Notes: generated by a model from the sequence alone, not told the origin. 64,000 bases of DNA from Pelodera strongyloides (GCA_036852015.1 JAANDG010000159.1:1-64000); one strand, 5' to 3'; shown: positions 1 through 12,528, counted from the stretch's first letter. A program made the numbers and translations.

Positions 1-2075
1 TGTTGTGCCCGAAGTCGTCAAAAAATCCCCTTTCTCTCTGGCCAAAATGCATCGTAACGTTTTTCAAAAAGCCAAAGTAGGGAAACAAGTTGCGTAGTTA
101 AGGGAAAGTTAAAATTGTATTTATTCCTTTACATATGGAAATAGGAACACTTTTATCATTTAGGAATTAATGTGTATTCTCTCGAAATTTTGATGGTTCG
201 TTCCGTTTTCTTACTTTTCTCTGTCTCTGTTCTTTATCTTTTCATTTATTTTTTCTCTCTTTTTATTTTTTCTCTCTTTTTCTCTGTTGTTTCCTCCCTT
301 ATTTTTTCTCTAGATCACTGTTCTTTCTCTCGTTCTCTTTTTCTCTCTCCCCTCCGTTATCTCTATCTCTCTCACCGCTCGTTCTCGTTCTTCCAAATTC
401 CCTTGAATGGGCAATATTCATCAAAAATAGACGCTTTATTATGACAGAGGGCCCTACCATCAAAAATGAAGGTCTGATCTCGCAAGCATTAATTGCAAAC
501 GGAAGAAAAGTCAAAAGAGAACACATATGTCAAGTTTAAGCCGACACATGTTAGACAGAAAATTGGAAGCGGAAAACAACATAATACATAACTTCAGTGA
601 ACTCTTGGATAGATTGAGCAGCGGATAACAATATCAATGTCACTTTACTGGAAATATTTTGAACTACTTAAAACACATGCACGAACATAACATAATAACA
701 ATGTTTAGTAAGCGCTCAAGATATCGTTGCTTTGGTATTCTATTATGAGGGGAGATGGAGATAGAGAGAGTATAAGAATATCTTCAAGATTTAATATTCG
801 TGCAGTATGCGCAACTAACTGCACTAAGGAAACGACCCATAAGAAACCAAACTACCGTACTTGGAGGAATGGTACAACAAAATAATAGCATAACAGATGC
901 TGAAAATGAAAGAAACACAAACAAAGACTAGAATCTTATATTTTAATAATGATACCCCCACAACTTGTGCGTGGGTGATAGGACAAGAATGGATGCCATC
1001 TATAATTTGGGGCCTGCAATCTGATATCTGCCCTTTCCTTACTGGAACCACATTGGGCCGAAAGAAAGAGAAATATGCATACGTAATGAGAAGGAAAACA
1101 CAACCTGAGCACCCAATGTTTAAGATTTGGGTACTTGTGAACTTAGAGCTTTACTGGACAGTCTGTAAAAAAGTTACTATGAACTTATTTTTATGATTCC
1201 TTAATCTTAATCTTAACCTTAAACTGTTTAGCAGGAGGGAAATATAGAATATGTCACAGACCCAGGAGGTTATAGTAGACGTTACTAAAAAATAAACTAC
1301 AGTAACGTTAGCACATCGTTTAGTTAAGTAATCAACGCTGAAGAAGATTCCATGCCCGTGGGTCGAGTATAAAAGCCAACTGTCTTCAGCAGACAAAAAA
1401 TATCAACGAAACCTTAGTCATAAATTTGTACCGCGGGCATGAATCTATTTTAAACGCGTCAGTTGCCTGGGTTCCTTATGGACGTTATTTATGAAGTGCA
1501 ATTGCAATAAAATTGCTCCACAAAATAACTAACGTACTGGTCAACATTGTTAGAAATAAACTTCTTAGTGATTAATAATGTAATACCGAAATATTCCTGG
1601 AACTCAAAGGACAAATGAGGCTTTTAGAAAAAGGTGCTGACATTAATATGCCACCTGAAGATTTGAGAAAACACTCCCCAAGTAAATAGTGCATCATTGT
1701 GAAAACAGAGAAAGTCATACAGCATACATAGGGAGTTTATGGTACGGAGAGTAAATACAGCTTATATAAGGCAAAAAACGACAAACGACAACTTTGGTGT
1801 GTAGCACGCCGGAATCTCGGGAATCACGCAGTTTCGTTCCACTGCTGAATTCGAGTATTTAATTTGAGTTTGAACGAAACTTTACCATCTTTCTTTTTAG
1901 AAGCTGCAACACGGCGTTCGGTCCGCCGCACAAAAACGGCGTTAAAGCGAAGCAGACGGATTGGCCTCTGGCTCAATTTCGACAGCCTCGCTCTTTTAAG
2001 ATTGCCATGTGTTGAGGAGCCAATTTTACTTCAACTATCCACCCTCACAGCTCACATAAAGGTTAGAACGTTAGG
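1..2075. other. Gene-free stretch
   Basis: I see no convincing gene here. Positions 190-380 are a T/C-rich low-complexity tract (repeated TTTTTCTCTCT-type runs), so the open frames over it are compositional. The rest is AT-rich with short random frames on both strands and no phase-consistent chain of splice sites. Confidence 0.5.
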
Positions 2076-2132
2076 AAGACATATTGGGAGAGAGAGAAGA
2101 AATGGAGACAGAGAGAGGAGAGTAGGAGAGAG

Positions 2133-2170
<38 letters not shown>

Positions 2171-2200
2171 GAGAGAGGAGAAGAAAAAACGGAGTTAAAA
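2076..2200. repeat. GA-rich simple repeat
   Basis: Degenerate (GA)n, purest at about 2139-2168. A run of about nine G follows near 2257. Open frames over it in both strands (Arg/Glu or Ser/Leu repeats) are artefacts of the dinucleotide repeat. Confidence 0.85.
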
Positions 2201-2406
2201 CGCTTCTAGACTGACAATGAGATGGATAGGCGTAAATGAGATCAGGGTCTAGGAGGGGGGGGGGCAAATTCCAATTTGAAAGAAGCTGAAGATCAAATAA
2301 GCCTACGAACCGGAAAGAACACTAACAATAAGTAAGTAAGGCAATATCATCTGAACTAACCTAACCCGAATAGTGCTACAATAAGCGTGCTGGTGTTTTC
2401 GTGTAC

Positions 2407-2660
2407 GAGCTGTCGGCATGTGTATTTTAGGTGTGTGGTGTGTATGTGTGTATGTGCGCATGTACGTATATGTATGTACGTTTCGTGTTTTTGTGTTTTT
2501 ATCCGCATATGTGTATGTGTGAAAGTGCCTGTTTGTACGTGTCTGAGTGTGAGTATACGTATCTGTATAATTATGTTGTCTGCCTATGTGTGGGTGTGTG
2601 TATGCGTGCGTGCATGTGCGGATGTGTGGGTGTGTGGGTGTATTGTATGTGTCAAAGTTA
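2407..2660. repeat. TG/TATG-rich simple repeat
   Basis: About 250 bp of imperfect TGTG and TGTATG units. It creates overlapping open frames in both strands rich in Cys/Val or His/Thr, which I do not treat as genes. Confidence 0.85.
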
Positions 2661-3997
2661 TTTACTGAGTCCTTATTTGCTACCACAGACGGGAAAAACA
2701 AACTGCCAATTTTAGAATAGGGCCCCAGATAGTTAGGGAAATACTTATGAGACGTCCAGTTGAAACGTCTACTGGAAAATCACTTGGAAACGAAAGAAAT
2801 AAACATAACCAGATCCAATATAGCTTATGTGGAGTTAAACAAAGAAATGAAGGGCACATTTTTGTGACAACCTTGCTATTTTCTGGCTGGAAAAGCACAA
2901 TGCCATTTCATAATAAGATAAACACATTAACTAAATATGATTTGGAGGAAAAGAGAATAATCATATAATCGAGGATAACTATAGCCGCTTTTCACTGAAG
3001 TAAATAATAGATAGAGGGAGAGAGAGTGGGCCCCTGCAAAGAGAGAGCAGAGATGTGAGAGATCGATACCCAGAAAAGCATTTTTCTGATTTTCAACGCT
3101 CGAGGGACACTACTACTTCTACTTAACCACAAATTGCTGTCCGGCCCATTCACAAAGTGACGGGGAATCAGAATTCAAAGATTAGATTCAGAACGTTACT
3201 AGTCTGTTTCGAAATCGGTGCTGGGTGTATTCACAACAGCGAGAAACATCTTCAAGGTCGCCAAGCAAAGGAACGTGAATTTCGCGCGAAAAGCGCACGA
3301 TATCAGTTGGCGCACATGTGGCTCACGTATAGCGCACATCTAACAATCTTACCGCGCACCTTCCAAGCAGTGCGCCATAGACGCACCATGATTTTTGTTG
3401 ACGAGAATTTCACCATCTGCCTTTACGGTGTTATCATTAGTATGATACACCGGTACTATTCTGAGAGAAAGATGTGTTGTGTCAACATGTATTTTTATTG
3501 ATATGCATTTTGTTGTAAAGCAATGGTGTCCGAAATCAAGATGTAAAAAATGTGTATCCTTGATAGGTGCCTAATGACAATTAAGGTCTATTCTCTCCTA
3601 TGTTGTCTTTTCAGAGAGTACACAATGGGTGTAACAGATTAGTACACTAACGAGGATATGTACTTTGAAATGCTGCGATGTTTACGGCTTTTCAGATTCA
3701 GAATCAGACACGTCGAACGCTTCCTCGCTCTATTCTAATTCTACGAACGACGATTCTTCAACAATTAAATTGAATTACGAGCCAGAGAAAACGAGAGAAT
3801 GTATAAGCCGGGGGAAGCCAAGGCAACTTAAATTCTAACTTACTAGAAATATTCGGGATACTATTTTCATCCTAGAAATCGTTTTATGAAATAGTAATAA
3901 TTATGTCTCGTGACGTCAGAAGGTTATATCATATCCCAATTTACAAAAGTAATTTATTTCTTCATTCTTCCTACCCAGAGATTTACGTATTTGAAGC
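2661..3997. other. Gene-free stretch
   Basis: No supported gene. A GA-rich patch lies near 3010-3060. A short segment at 3275-3370 is rich in GCGCAC/GCGCGAA words and looks repeat-derived. A 114-codon open frame at 3157-3501 has no splice context or family signature. Confidence 0.4.
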
Positions 3998-4690
3998 AGG
4001 GAAAGGGTAGGGGAAGCGCGGCACGGGAAGTGCAGGGGACGCGCGGCAGAGAAAGCGCGGAAGGGACGCGCGGCAGAGGATGCGCAGCAGGGGAAGCGTA
4101 GGGGAAGCGCGACAGGGGAAGTGCAGGGGACGCGCGGCAGGGAAAGCGCGGAAGGGACGCGCGGCAGAGGATGCGCAGGGGACGCGCGGAAGGTGAAGCG
4201 CAGGGGACGCAGGGGGAGCGCGGCAGGGGGGCAGGAGAGCGCTGCAGGGAAAGCGCGGCAGGGAGGGTATGAGCGGCAGGGGAACCGAAGGGGGCGCGCG
4301 GAAGGAGATGCGCAGGGGACGCGCGGCAGTGTAAGCGCGGTAGCGGTAGGGGGGGGGGCAGGGACAGCGCGGCGCAGAGACAGGGCAGGGGAAGCGCGGC
4401 AGGGGGAGGGCAGGAGCGGGGCAGGGAAAGCGCGGCAGGGGGTGGGGGAGTGCAGGGGAAGCGCGGAAGGGAAAGCGCGGCAGGGGAAGCGCGGAAGGTG
4501 ACGCGGGTAAGGGAAAGCGCGGCAGAGGATGCGTGGTAAGGGACGCGCAGAGGGGGAGGGCAGGGGAGCGCGGCATGGGAAGCGCGGCTAGGGGAAGCGA
4601 TGAGGACGCGCAGCGGCAGGGGAAGCGATGGGGACGCGCAGCGGCAGGGGAAGCGATGGGGACGCGCAGCGGCGGGGAGCGCGCCATCTA
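3998..4690. repeat. GC-rich minisatellite
   Basis: About 700 bp built from shuffled short words such as GGGGAAGCG, CGCGGCAG and GGACGCGCGG, strongly purine-skewed on the plus strand. The last part has three clean units of about 27 bp (GATGGGGACGCGCAGCGGCA type, near 4580-4680). It is flanked by ordinary AT-rich DNA. Long frames stay open on both strands (up to about 316 codons on the minus) only because the repeat lacks TA-containing words; they encode Ala/Pro/Arg/Ser repeats. Confidence 0.85.
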
Positions 4691-4776
4691 AAAAGGGACG
4701 TACAAGGACGGACAAACATATAACACTGATGAGTAAAAGTTTATTCGCGATATAACACACAAGGGGAAAATTAATA

Positions 4777-5148
4777 ATGCTTGTGCAATCAACAAGGAGT
4801 AGAAGTCTCCAAGAGACTTTGAAGAAACAAATGTTCCACCAAGAATCTAGTTCCCGGGGATTCACACGGTATGATCTGCGTACTGACAAATGTAATCCGT
4901 GCACAGCTACCCGCTGTGTCCGTAACTACACCGCACGCTTAGTCGAGCGAGACCCAGAGGAAATCCAGCGAAACTTCCCCAATCGGGGACAAACTAGAGG
5001 CCAACAGAGAGTAAATAGAGGCGCCTGGCAGGAAGCTTTCACCCGCGCTTCAGGCAAAAAAAAACGAAAACATCAGTGGGATAAATGTGGCGCATGGCGA
5101 ATGCCATCAAAAGGCGCCGATTCAGTGTTCCGAGTGTCAACAGAATAA
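4777..5148 (+). CDS. Doubtful hypothetical open frame, 123 codons
   Basis: An ATG-to-stop frame in DNA of ordinary composition, directly after the minisatellite. The predicted product is rich in Arg, Lys and Gln, with scattered Cys and a basic KKKRK run. I recognise no family. No TTTCAG-type acceptor lies just before the ATG, and no splice partners are evident. The length is more than expected by chance in one frame, but not decisive over a 64-kb window. It may be a decayed mobile-element fragment. Confidence 0.15.
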   Translation: MLVQSTRSRSLQETLKKQMFHQESSSRGFTRYDLRTDKCNPCTATRCVRNYTARLVERDPEEIQRNFPNRGQTRGQQRVNRGAWQEAFTRASGKKKRKHQWDKCGAWRMPSKGADSVFRVSTE

Positions 5149-5576
5149 ACGCGAATAAAGCACGACATAAGAAGTAAGAATCGAAACCTACTAATACGTC
5201 TAAGGTATTAACGACAATCGAAACCAATAAGCCTCAAAAAACAAGAAGAATTAACGACCTGTTGTTACATGAAAGAGTTTTAGCTCAGACTAAACACAAA
5301 CAGACTGTTAGTCTACAAATCAACATGGTCCAACTGTCTAGCCTACTATACTAGGATCAATAGACCAGAGAACATAGCAATCAATTTGTCCCAATGGATC
5401 TTTTCATTCAACTTGATCGAGCTCATTTATTTTTTGCCCTTTCTTGGCCCTTCATCGCAATTAAAAAAACATGAATAGCAATTAAAGTTTAAGGCACAAG
5501 AATTTCTTGTAAAAAAATGCGTTGAAGGACCAGGCACCCTTCTTTCTGGGTAGCCTTGATTTTTCTCTTTTTTTTA
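5149..5576. other. Gene-free stretch
   Basis: AT-rich sequence with no supported gene. A TTTATT at about 5427 would be AATAAA on the minus strand and could serve the candidate unit that starts just to the right. Confidence 0.3.
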
Positions 5577-8500
5577 TTAATTCCATCCATAACAACAATC
5601 CAGTACTGAAGGACCTTCGGAAGTTTCCGCCACGATGCTGGAACAGAAAACACAGGCACAGACTCGGGTGACCAGTAGACCACTAGCACATAGGAGAGAG
5701 AATCCAGTCGGCACAGAACAGCGACAACAGCGTCCAGAGTTCACCTAAAGACAAAACATTATTTGAGTTGAAAAGGTGTAAATATCATTCGGCCAAGTGA
5801 ATATTTAAAACACGATCTATATGAATACGGAAACCAAAACCAGGAAAAGAAGCGTAAAGCAGTAAAACATACCGTAATAGCTACAGTAGTACTGTTGACC
5901 CGAGAGGCCTCGAGAGGAAGTAGTCGAAACAGGAAAGGCTCGCACTCCACCAAACAACCGTCATTTGACAGGAGCTCGCCCCAGGCTTGAACCTTAAATA
6001 TCAGCCAATTAATAGGGAAAATAGCACACTATTCAACAAAGTGAGCATACCTAAATCAATGTTTCAATAATCGCGAACCGAAGCTTTAAGAAAAAAGCTC
6101 AAGGTATGGTACTACACAAGACTTAGTACCAAAAAACAATACATACCTGATATCTGACACAGCGACTGCCAGCAGAGGTAAGTGGTGACAACAGGGGAAA
6201 GGGAGACAGCAGGTGACAGGTGAGTCCTCAGCAGCTCCTCGTGATCGACCACCACATCACATCTTCACATCAGTCATCATCAAGGCGCCCGATTCAAGGT
6301 TGTCGACGACGTACGGATTACTAAAATCAAACAAATAAATATGTGTTCACTTATGAGGCCTAAACTTTTTGACACGCCACACCGCATTGCGTTGCGGAAG
6401 CGAAGTTGAACAATCATCGTTATGTGAAGTGCATTGAGGGAATACCCTATAACATAGCATGATAGCATAAGAAATGAACGAAAATAAAGAATAAAAAAAG
6501 TACCTAGAACGTCTGAACATCACGGGTGGACGAGGGAGGGTAAGTAGCGAGGCGTGAGTGGCACGAAATCCGCTGCGAGGTCGCACACCGCACGGAAGTC
6601 CTCAGCACAACGTGAACAAGACACGGACCAAGGGCCTAAAGCAGAAAAGGAATTAGTACATCATAAGACCACGTGAAAACGGACACGACTAATGCATTAC
6701 CGAAGTTCCAAGCCAGCATGCCTGTTGGGGTGCATGTGTGTGAATAAGAGGTTCGCAAGTAAGTGTTACTGAATAATAAGAAAATGAACATACCTTAAAG
6801 ATGATTCTGGTCTGCAGATTCTGTGGCGAGTGTGGTGGACTGTGGTCGAGGTCGATGACATCATCGACACAGTGTGTGTGGGTGTAGCTACATTAGGAAT
6901 GGGCGGCTCCGGTGGCTCGATCGAATGTATCACCTGAAATACTAAATATGAGGTCAAATATATAAATAGAACTAAGTGAATAAAATACACGGGCTGCATC
7001 CTAATACAATAAACACACCCAAATAATGCTGAAACTATAAAAAATTACCTTTTCCGATGCCGCGGAGTCTTGAATGCACACGATCCCAGTAGTCCGAGAG
7101 CGAGAGAAGAACCAAGGTCGAGAGATAGAGGCTCGCGTGTGAGAGAGAGAGAGAGAGAGAGGAGAGAATAACAGACCCGACCTTGCTACGGTATTATCAG
7201 GAAAATTGTCCCGCGTCAGTTCAGTGTGAGAATGCAAAAGGATTCAGTTCAAGTGTGGAACAAAGCGGGACGGGTCTGAGTGCGAAAAAGCGCGGATTCA
7301 CCAAATCAATTGGAATAACACAATAGCAATCAGTTACTTCTCTTCTAACTCGGGCCCCTGCCTCAAATGACCCGCGCTAGAAAAACTGATACAAGACCGT
7401 TAAAGAGCGCTCAATAACTGCAGTCTTGTGGCACATAATCAAATAAAATGACAGAAACTGACTAAGGATTGCTCAGATATCGGTAGCTCTACATCTACCC
7501 GCTAACCTTTTCAAATCCTACAAATTTATGTAACGCTAAAAAAAAAGATGTTAGATAACATAACAAGGTTATTCTTAAACACTAAACAGAGGCCGATACG
7601 AAATAATCATAAAAAATAATGTCCATTTGGATCTTTTAAGTATATTATTCTCACACGAGCACATATTATCATTTTTTTGCTCGGGGACCGGAGTATCTTT
7701 TTTCACCGACCATGGCACCCAACGTTTTTAAAAGTGTACAAAGTTCATAATCAAATACCAAATGCAAACGTTGGGCACCGACCAACCTTCATTTTGGTTG
7801 ATCTTTTAACTTTTATAACCTTATTGAGAATAATATCTTTCCACAAACAGCATTTCATTTTTTTTTGCTCGGTGTTTCATATTTTTTCACCTTTTGCTAG
7901 CCTCCAAAATTTTTGAAGTCAATCAAGATCGTCTAATTGTCTAAATTCCAATGCACAAATTTTGGAGGCCGACCCACCTTCTTCTTGATGGATCATTATG
8001 TTATTCAAAAACCTAATAAACTAGGGTGAAGTATAGGGAAAGACGTCCCTTTGCCGGTCGATGCTGAGACTCTGAGGCAATCGGCAGAAATGTGATGATG
8101 AAATATCGACCAAGAAGAGACACAGATCGCAGAAAGATCCTAAAAGAGCGCGGTTTGCATTGCAATATAGCCCCATTTCATACGTAAATCGTGACGACCG
8201 CGTAATATGAGAAAGACATGAGAAAGACCTGGCGACATCGACTAGAATGACAGAACGGTCCTAGACAGTCGGAGTAGGCGATTCGGCGTTGCAAACACAA
8301 ATATGACAGAAAACAAAAATTAGAAAGACTTACATTCAATAGAGCGGAATCGAAGAGGAAGTCTTGAATATTGGACGACAGTTCGGGACAGCAACAACAC
8401 ACAAATAGCGGAGTCAAGCCACAGTCCTGTTCAATCGATAAATCCAGTCCCGTTCCTGTATTTAAATAATGCATCATTTAATTGGTTAGACAGACACGGC

Positions 8501-9345
8501 GCGTAAAATGCCACACCAACTATCCTGATTGGCATTGCTTCAAAGACCAGGCTCGAAAAAAACGGAGCCACCGGCTACGAAGCAACAATTGCACAAAACC
8601 GAATACAAATTCATCAACATCCACCATCCACGTCTCAATATGAAATCAAAATAAAAGTAATAGCTTACGATTAATCTTCTCAGCTTTCTCGTCAGGATAC
8701 TACTGGCGGGAGACCACAAGCTCCGAGACGTTGGCAATAGCAACGGCCTCAAAGGCCCAGCTTTGGCGACGTTCATCGATCGAGAAAAGGGAGATCGCAA
8801 AATCACCCATGTGCTGGCACAGGGTAGGGTCCCAAATCCTAAAGAAGTAAAATTAGCGTACATTTCGTAAACCAAAAACACAATACGTGAAGCGGTTCGC
8901 TGGTTCGCAAATTATCAAAGAAACTGCGACATCATTAGTAACGAAAAAGCAAACGCAAGATTAGAAATGCATACCTAAAAACGAGGATCGGGACAGAGGG
9001 GAGGGACCGTCAGCCTCCTATTGGCGAGTTTCTCAGTTGATGCCAGCCAGCATTTCTCAATGCTCACGGGTCATGGACCGAGAGAGAAGTCCATCACACC
9101 ATGATGAATCACCTGAAGTATATGAAAATAAATATAATCCCCTAAATCGTTTAGTTATTGTTCTGGTTCTTCCACAAAAAAATCAGCGGATTAAATAATA
9201 AAGAACAGTTTCAAATTCTGAGAGCACGCAAAATGGTCATACCGAGCGAGAGTCCTTGTGGCGTTGGACTTCAAGCACGACACTCATCGCAGAGTCGACA
9301 AGCTTCTACAGAAGAGTGAAGGGCCATCACGAGGAGCTCAGAGCA
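5577..9345 (-). other. Candidate spliced minus-strand unit, noncoding or decayed
   Basis: Read on the minus strand, a series of segments carries plausible splice signals. Donor and acceptor pairs bound approximately 9241-9345, 8972-9108, 8668-8839, 8332-8462, 6794-6931, 6506-6638, 6148-6319, 5873-5992 and 5577-5744; a GT donor at 7048 would end a segment opening near 7237. The 5873-5992 segment (40 codons) joins in phase to 5577-5744 (55 codons then stop), and the 7049-7237 segment joins in phase to 6794-6931. Several other segments contain stops in all three frames, for example 6148-6319 and 8972-9108. No conserved domain is recognisable. A (GA)n tract lies at 7140-7163. The best reading is a long noncoding RNA or the relic of one or more genes; an array of chance splice-like sites is possible. 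Confidence 0.25.
8668..8839 (-). pseudogene. Exon-like segment with one internal stop
   Basis: Between a TTCTTTAG acceptor and a GTAAGC donor on the minus strand, one frame reads like a soluble protein (starting IWDPTLCQHMGDFAI and later FEAVAIANVSELVVSRQ). It is interrupted by a single TAG and then continues with YPDEKAEKIN to the donor. The composition looks protein-like on both sides of the stop, which suggests a disabled exon. I do not recognise the family, and the neighbouring exon-like segments are even less open. Confidence 0.25.
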
Positions 9346-9957
9346 AGCGCACTAAAGAAATAAGCATGATTAAAAAGTATGAGATACAAATGTATGTAGC
9401 AGTAGAACCCGGGCAATGTTGTCCAAAAGAGACAGCTAAATCCCATCAATCCGTCTTTTTTCAGTAGAGTGCATGAATTCACATATCAAAGGGAAAACTG
9501 ACCATTTCAATCCACTCGGCTCAGGACCCACACCACATCAAAAGAACCCATCCCAGCAAATCACTGGCAATTGATGACTGAAAAGCGTAAAAATGAATAA
9601 ATAGAACTGTATAGTAGAGCAATAGCCACTCAACATGCAAAAAACGAGTACTCAGAACCGACTGAGACTAAGACGAAGATAGGAAGCTTTACAAAGAAAA
9701 GAAAGGCACAAAGGGAGCAACAACGTAACAAAAATAATCAAGTATGTACAGACAAAAACCAGAGATATAAGGTAAAAACATAAATAACTGCAACAACGAA
9801 ACACAAAAGTTTCGCCCGTGTCCGATAAAAATGACGATTGTCGATTGCTAACTCACAGCACCGCCCGTTTTTTGAACCAATCAGAGCACAGGACGATCCT
9901 GGTTGATCGCCAATCAGCGACGAGATAGCGGGACTGTCCGAAACGCCACTGAAAGAT
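9346..9957. other. Gene-free stretch
   Basis: AT-rich sequence with no open frame of interest and no phase-consistent exon chain. Confidence 0.4.
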
Positions 9958-10220
9958 TTTGCTCCAAAATTGCCGCGATTTTGCCCCAAAAATGCCGGGG
10001 CACAAAAGCCGAGTTGCCGCGCGGCAATTTTGGGGCATTTTTGGGGCACACATTTTGCCGTGCGGCAATTTTGGGGCATTTCTGAGGCACGCATTTCTGC
10101 CATGCGGCAATTTTGGGGCATTTTTGGGGCACGACTTCTGCCGTGCGGCACTTTTGGGGCATTTTTGGGGCACCACTTCTGCCGTGCGGCAATTTTGGGG
10201 CAATTTCGCGGCAATATACC
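9958..10220. repeat. 42-bp tandem repeat patch
   Basis: About five units of 41-42 bp, each with CGGCAATTTTGGGGCA followed by TTTTTGGGGCAC and a TTCTGCCGTG spacer; unit starts are near 10022, 10063, 10105, 10146 and 10188. Related CGGCAATTTTGGGGCA copies recur at 10548-10690, beyond a tRNA-like block. Short open frames on both strands here are repeat translations. Confidence 0.8.
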
Positions 10221-10227
10221 TTTGCAA

Positions 10228-10475
10228 AACAAAAGCATTGACAAGAATCGAACCTGACAGTGAATTTGTTTTGCAAATAATAATAATTATTATATTATTA
10301 ATATTATATTATATTATTAATATATAGATGTTTTAACATCTGCAATACACATATTTTGTATGAGTACATCTTTGCAAGACACAAGCACTTGGCAGGAATC
10401 GAACCTGCCGACACGATTCGACACCTGTTCTGGAACTGCGCCTTAGACCACTCGGACATAACGCACATGTCAGAC
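10228..10475 (-). repeat. Two tRNA-like copies flanking an AT palindrome
   Basis: On the minus strand, 10384-10470 carries a Leu/Ser-type A box (CCGAGTGGTCTAAGGCGC) and a perfect T arm (GCAGG-TTCGATT-CCTGC). The acceptor stem pairs at only about five of seven positions, counting two wobbles, and no clean anticodon stem forms, so it is not a good functional tRNA. A second, more decayed copy lies at 10228-10262 (TTGACAAGAATCGAACCTGA on the plus strand). Between them, 10275-10326 is an AT palindrome made of ATTATTAAT words. A tRNA-derived SINE or a tRNA pseudogene is the most likely reading. Confidence 0.45.
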
Positions 10476-10690
10476 CCTGCAAAAAGTTTGGCCTAGTCCC
10501 TCCGACCGGCAGATATTCAACTAATGCGGAGCGGCGCGCGTCACGGCGCGGCAATTTTGGAGCAATCTGAAAACTTTTCCCTCTACTCTTTCTCAACACT
10601 ATCTCGCTGCCCTGGCAATTTTGGGGCAACATAACCGCGGCAATTTTGGGGCAACGTTGCAAAACCGCGGCATTTTTGGGGCAAGATGTT

Positions 10691-12528
10691 CCAGTGGCGG
10701 CTATATTCTGGCCCGGTGGTCCGCGGGCGGCCCGCGGCCCTGTCCTCGTCGTGTACTGTAGCGTCGCTGTTAGCTGTTAGCAGCAGTTGACTGTCGTACT
10801 GTACTTGACGTCAAGTTAACTTGACACACGCAATCTTCTTTCTTTTAAAAACTAGTAAATATATTCTTATATTCTTTTATTTGGGCGACATAACCTCCAC
10901 GTCTTATTTTACAACGCTAGGGTTTTTGTGGTGGTGTTGGATGTGAGATATGTGGGAACAGGTGGTGAGGTCTTTTTTTGGCAAGCTTACTCTCTACAAT
11001 GAACAAAACGTTAATCAATGCAGCTATGCCCTACTAGAAAAAAAAGAGCGGTAGAAATTTAGAAGGTTGGTGAATGGATGCAGCTAGACTACCAATTGCA
11101 CCAAAATACTTGCGTGAAGTTTGCTTTTATTTTTCATTCATTGTCAGAAAGATTCAGCTGTTCTCGGCCATGTAAAAAAGTCAGGCTTAATCTTGCGCGC
11201 AGCCTATTTAAGTCAATGCATACAAAAAGTTGAGATAATCTCTAGCTTATAATGTGGTTGGGACTTTGGTTTGGGTAATAAATATTCAAAGCTGCAGGAA
11301 ATTGAGGGGTTCGGGAACGTTGAGTGAAGCAATTGGAGCATTTTGGAGGCGCTCAAGCGCCTCCAAAACTATCCCTCCGGCTCGATAAAGAAACCCTCAG
11401 ACAAGTTAGTTCGCGACGGTACGATGCTTTTTTATAAATATGTCACTTTTTTTGCATTCACTCAGTCATGTAACAAAACCACAGAATAGCCTTGAGAGTT
11501 CACCGTTTTCATAAACAGGGAAAATATGATTCTCCTCTATTCCTCAACCGCGCAGCACACAGCACACCCGTACCCAACCGCTTTCGCGTATTTATTGTGT
11601 AGCAATTTTCACGCGGTTGCTGTGCCAACTGTGCCGGCCGACTGAGCGCGAAAAACATTTTCGCCAGCAGCTTGGCCAACATATCATATTATTATTGGCC
11701 AAATATTATCGAGGTCTTTCGTGCACGTACTGTACCTTGCCCACAAAAACCACAACCACTACACTAATTACGGATTAATAAATTGACGTAGCAAAGCCCT
11801 CGCATTGGGTGTGAAAATGATGGGTGTGAAATGCACAAATTGATGAGGTACCGGAGGTAGGTTCGCCCTACCTTGGCCATATTTCCACTAAAGAGTTTGG
11901 CGTGAGTCGGGCGAACATTGGGCGAGGTGCCAAGAGGGGTGCGCCGGATTATTTTTCGCTGCGGACCAGAGTTTCGCGTTTCCAGGATATACAGGAGCAG
12001 AAATTCACATATGTAAACGCAGTTTGCCGACGCTCACATCGCAAGTCAGTGTCATCCCGGCGCACAACCCGCATGCCCATTAATTTATGGCATAGTGTGC
12101 CCCACCTCCCAAGTTGGAGTAAGGACGTCTTTTACAATCAAATTACTCATAATTGTAAGCAGGCACTCTACAAACACCGGATAAATGATTTATACACGAC
12201 AGATTCATTGTGTGGCTTTTAATCAAAGCGAAGTACATGTCCTTAGCGAGTTGTAGTCTTAATGCAGTGAGAGAATATTGTTTTAAATGTGCCAGTTTTC
12301 TTTATTTTTCCTAGTTTCTTGATGAAGTCTCCTCTTGTGTTCCTTGTTTGAACACCCACAGCGATGTGCACTAAAAGTTGAAATTTTAAATAACTAACGC
12401 ATAGCCAGAAAGCCCACGTAAAAAACGTTTTCCCCAATTTTTCTGTGGTAAATCTCCCAGACTATTCAAATGTGGCTGTGAAAACATTCTCTTGCAAAAT
12501 TGGGGAAGATATTTGCGAAAGAAGATTC
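10691..12528. other. Gene-poor stretch downstream of the 12.5-15.2 kb gene
   Basis: No supported gene. A GC-rich patch (GGCCCGCGGCC words) lies at 10715-10745. A 106-codon frame at 11902-12222 has no splice or family support. On the minus strand, AATAAA (TTTATT, 12301-12306) lies about 220 bp beyond the stop of the neighbouring minus-strand gene and is a plausible poly(A) signal. Confidence 0.4.

Noticed and set aside
2303..2715. Overlapping frames on both strands at a TG repeat
   Set aside because: Simple-sequence translation, with no splice or domain support.
3157..3501. 114-codon plus-strand frame
   Set aside because: No family likeness, no acceptor before the ATG, and part of it overlaps GCGCAC-rich repeat words.
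3954..4904. Long minus-strand open frame (about 316 codons)
   Set aside because: It is the complement of the GC-rich minisatellite; frames are open on both strands and the product is an Ala/Pro/Arg/Leu repeat.
9738..10327. Several frames rich in repeated NCRTA/PKMPQN-type words
   Set aside because: They are translations of the 42-bp tandem repeat.
10384..10470. Functional tRNA-Leu or tRNA-Ser
   Set aside because: The T arm and A box are good, but the acceptor stem is mismatched and no five-pair anticodon stem can be drawn.
10333..10662. Minus-strand frame of 109 codons
   Set aside because: It runs across the tRNA-like sequence and repeat copies; such frames are common over tRNA-like DNA.
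11902..12222. 106-codon plus-strand frame
   Set aside because: No recognisable motif and no partner exons.
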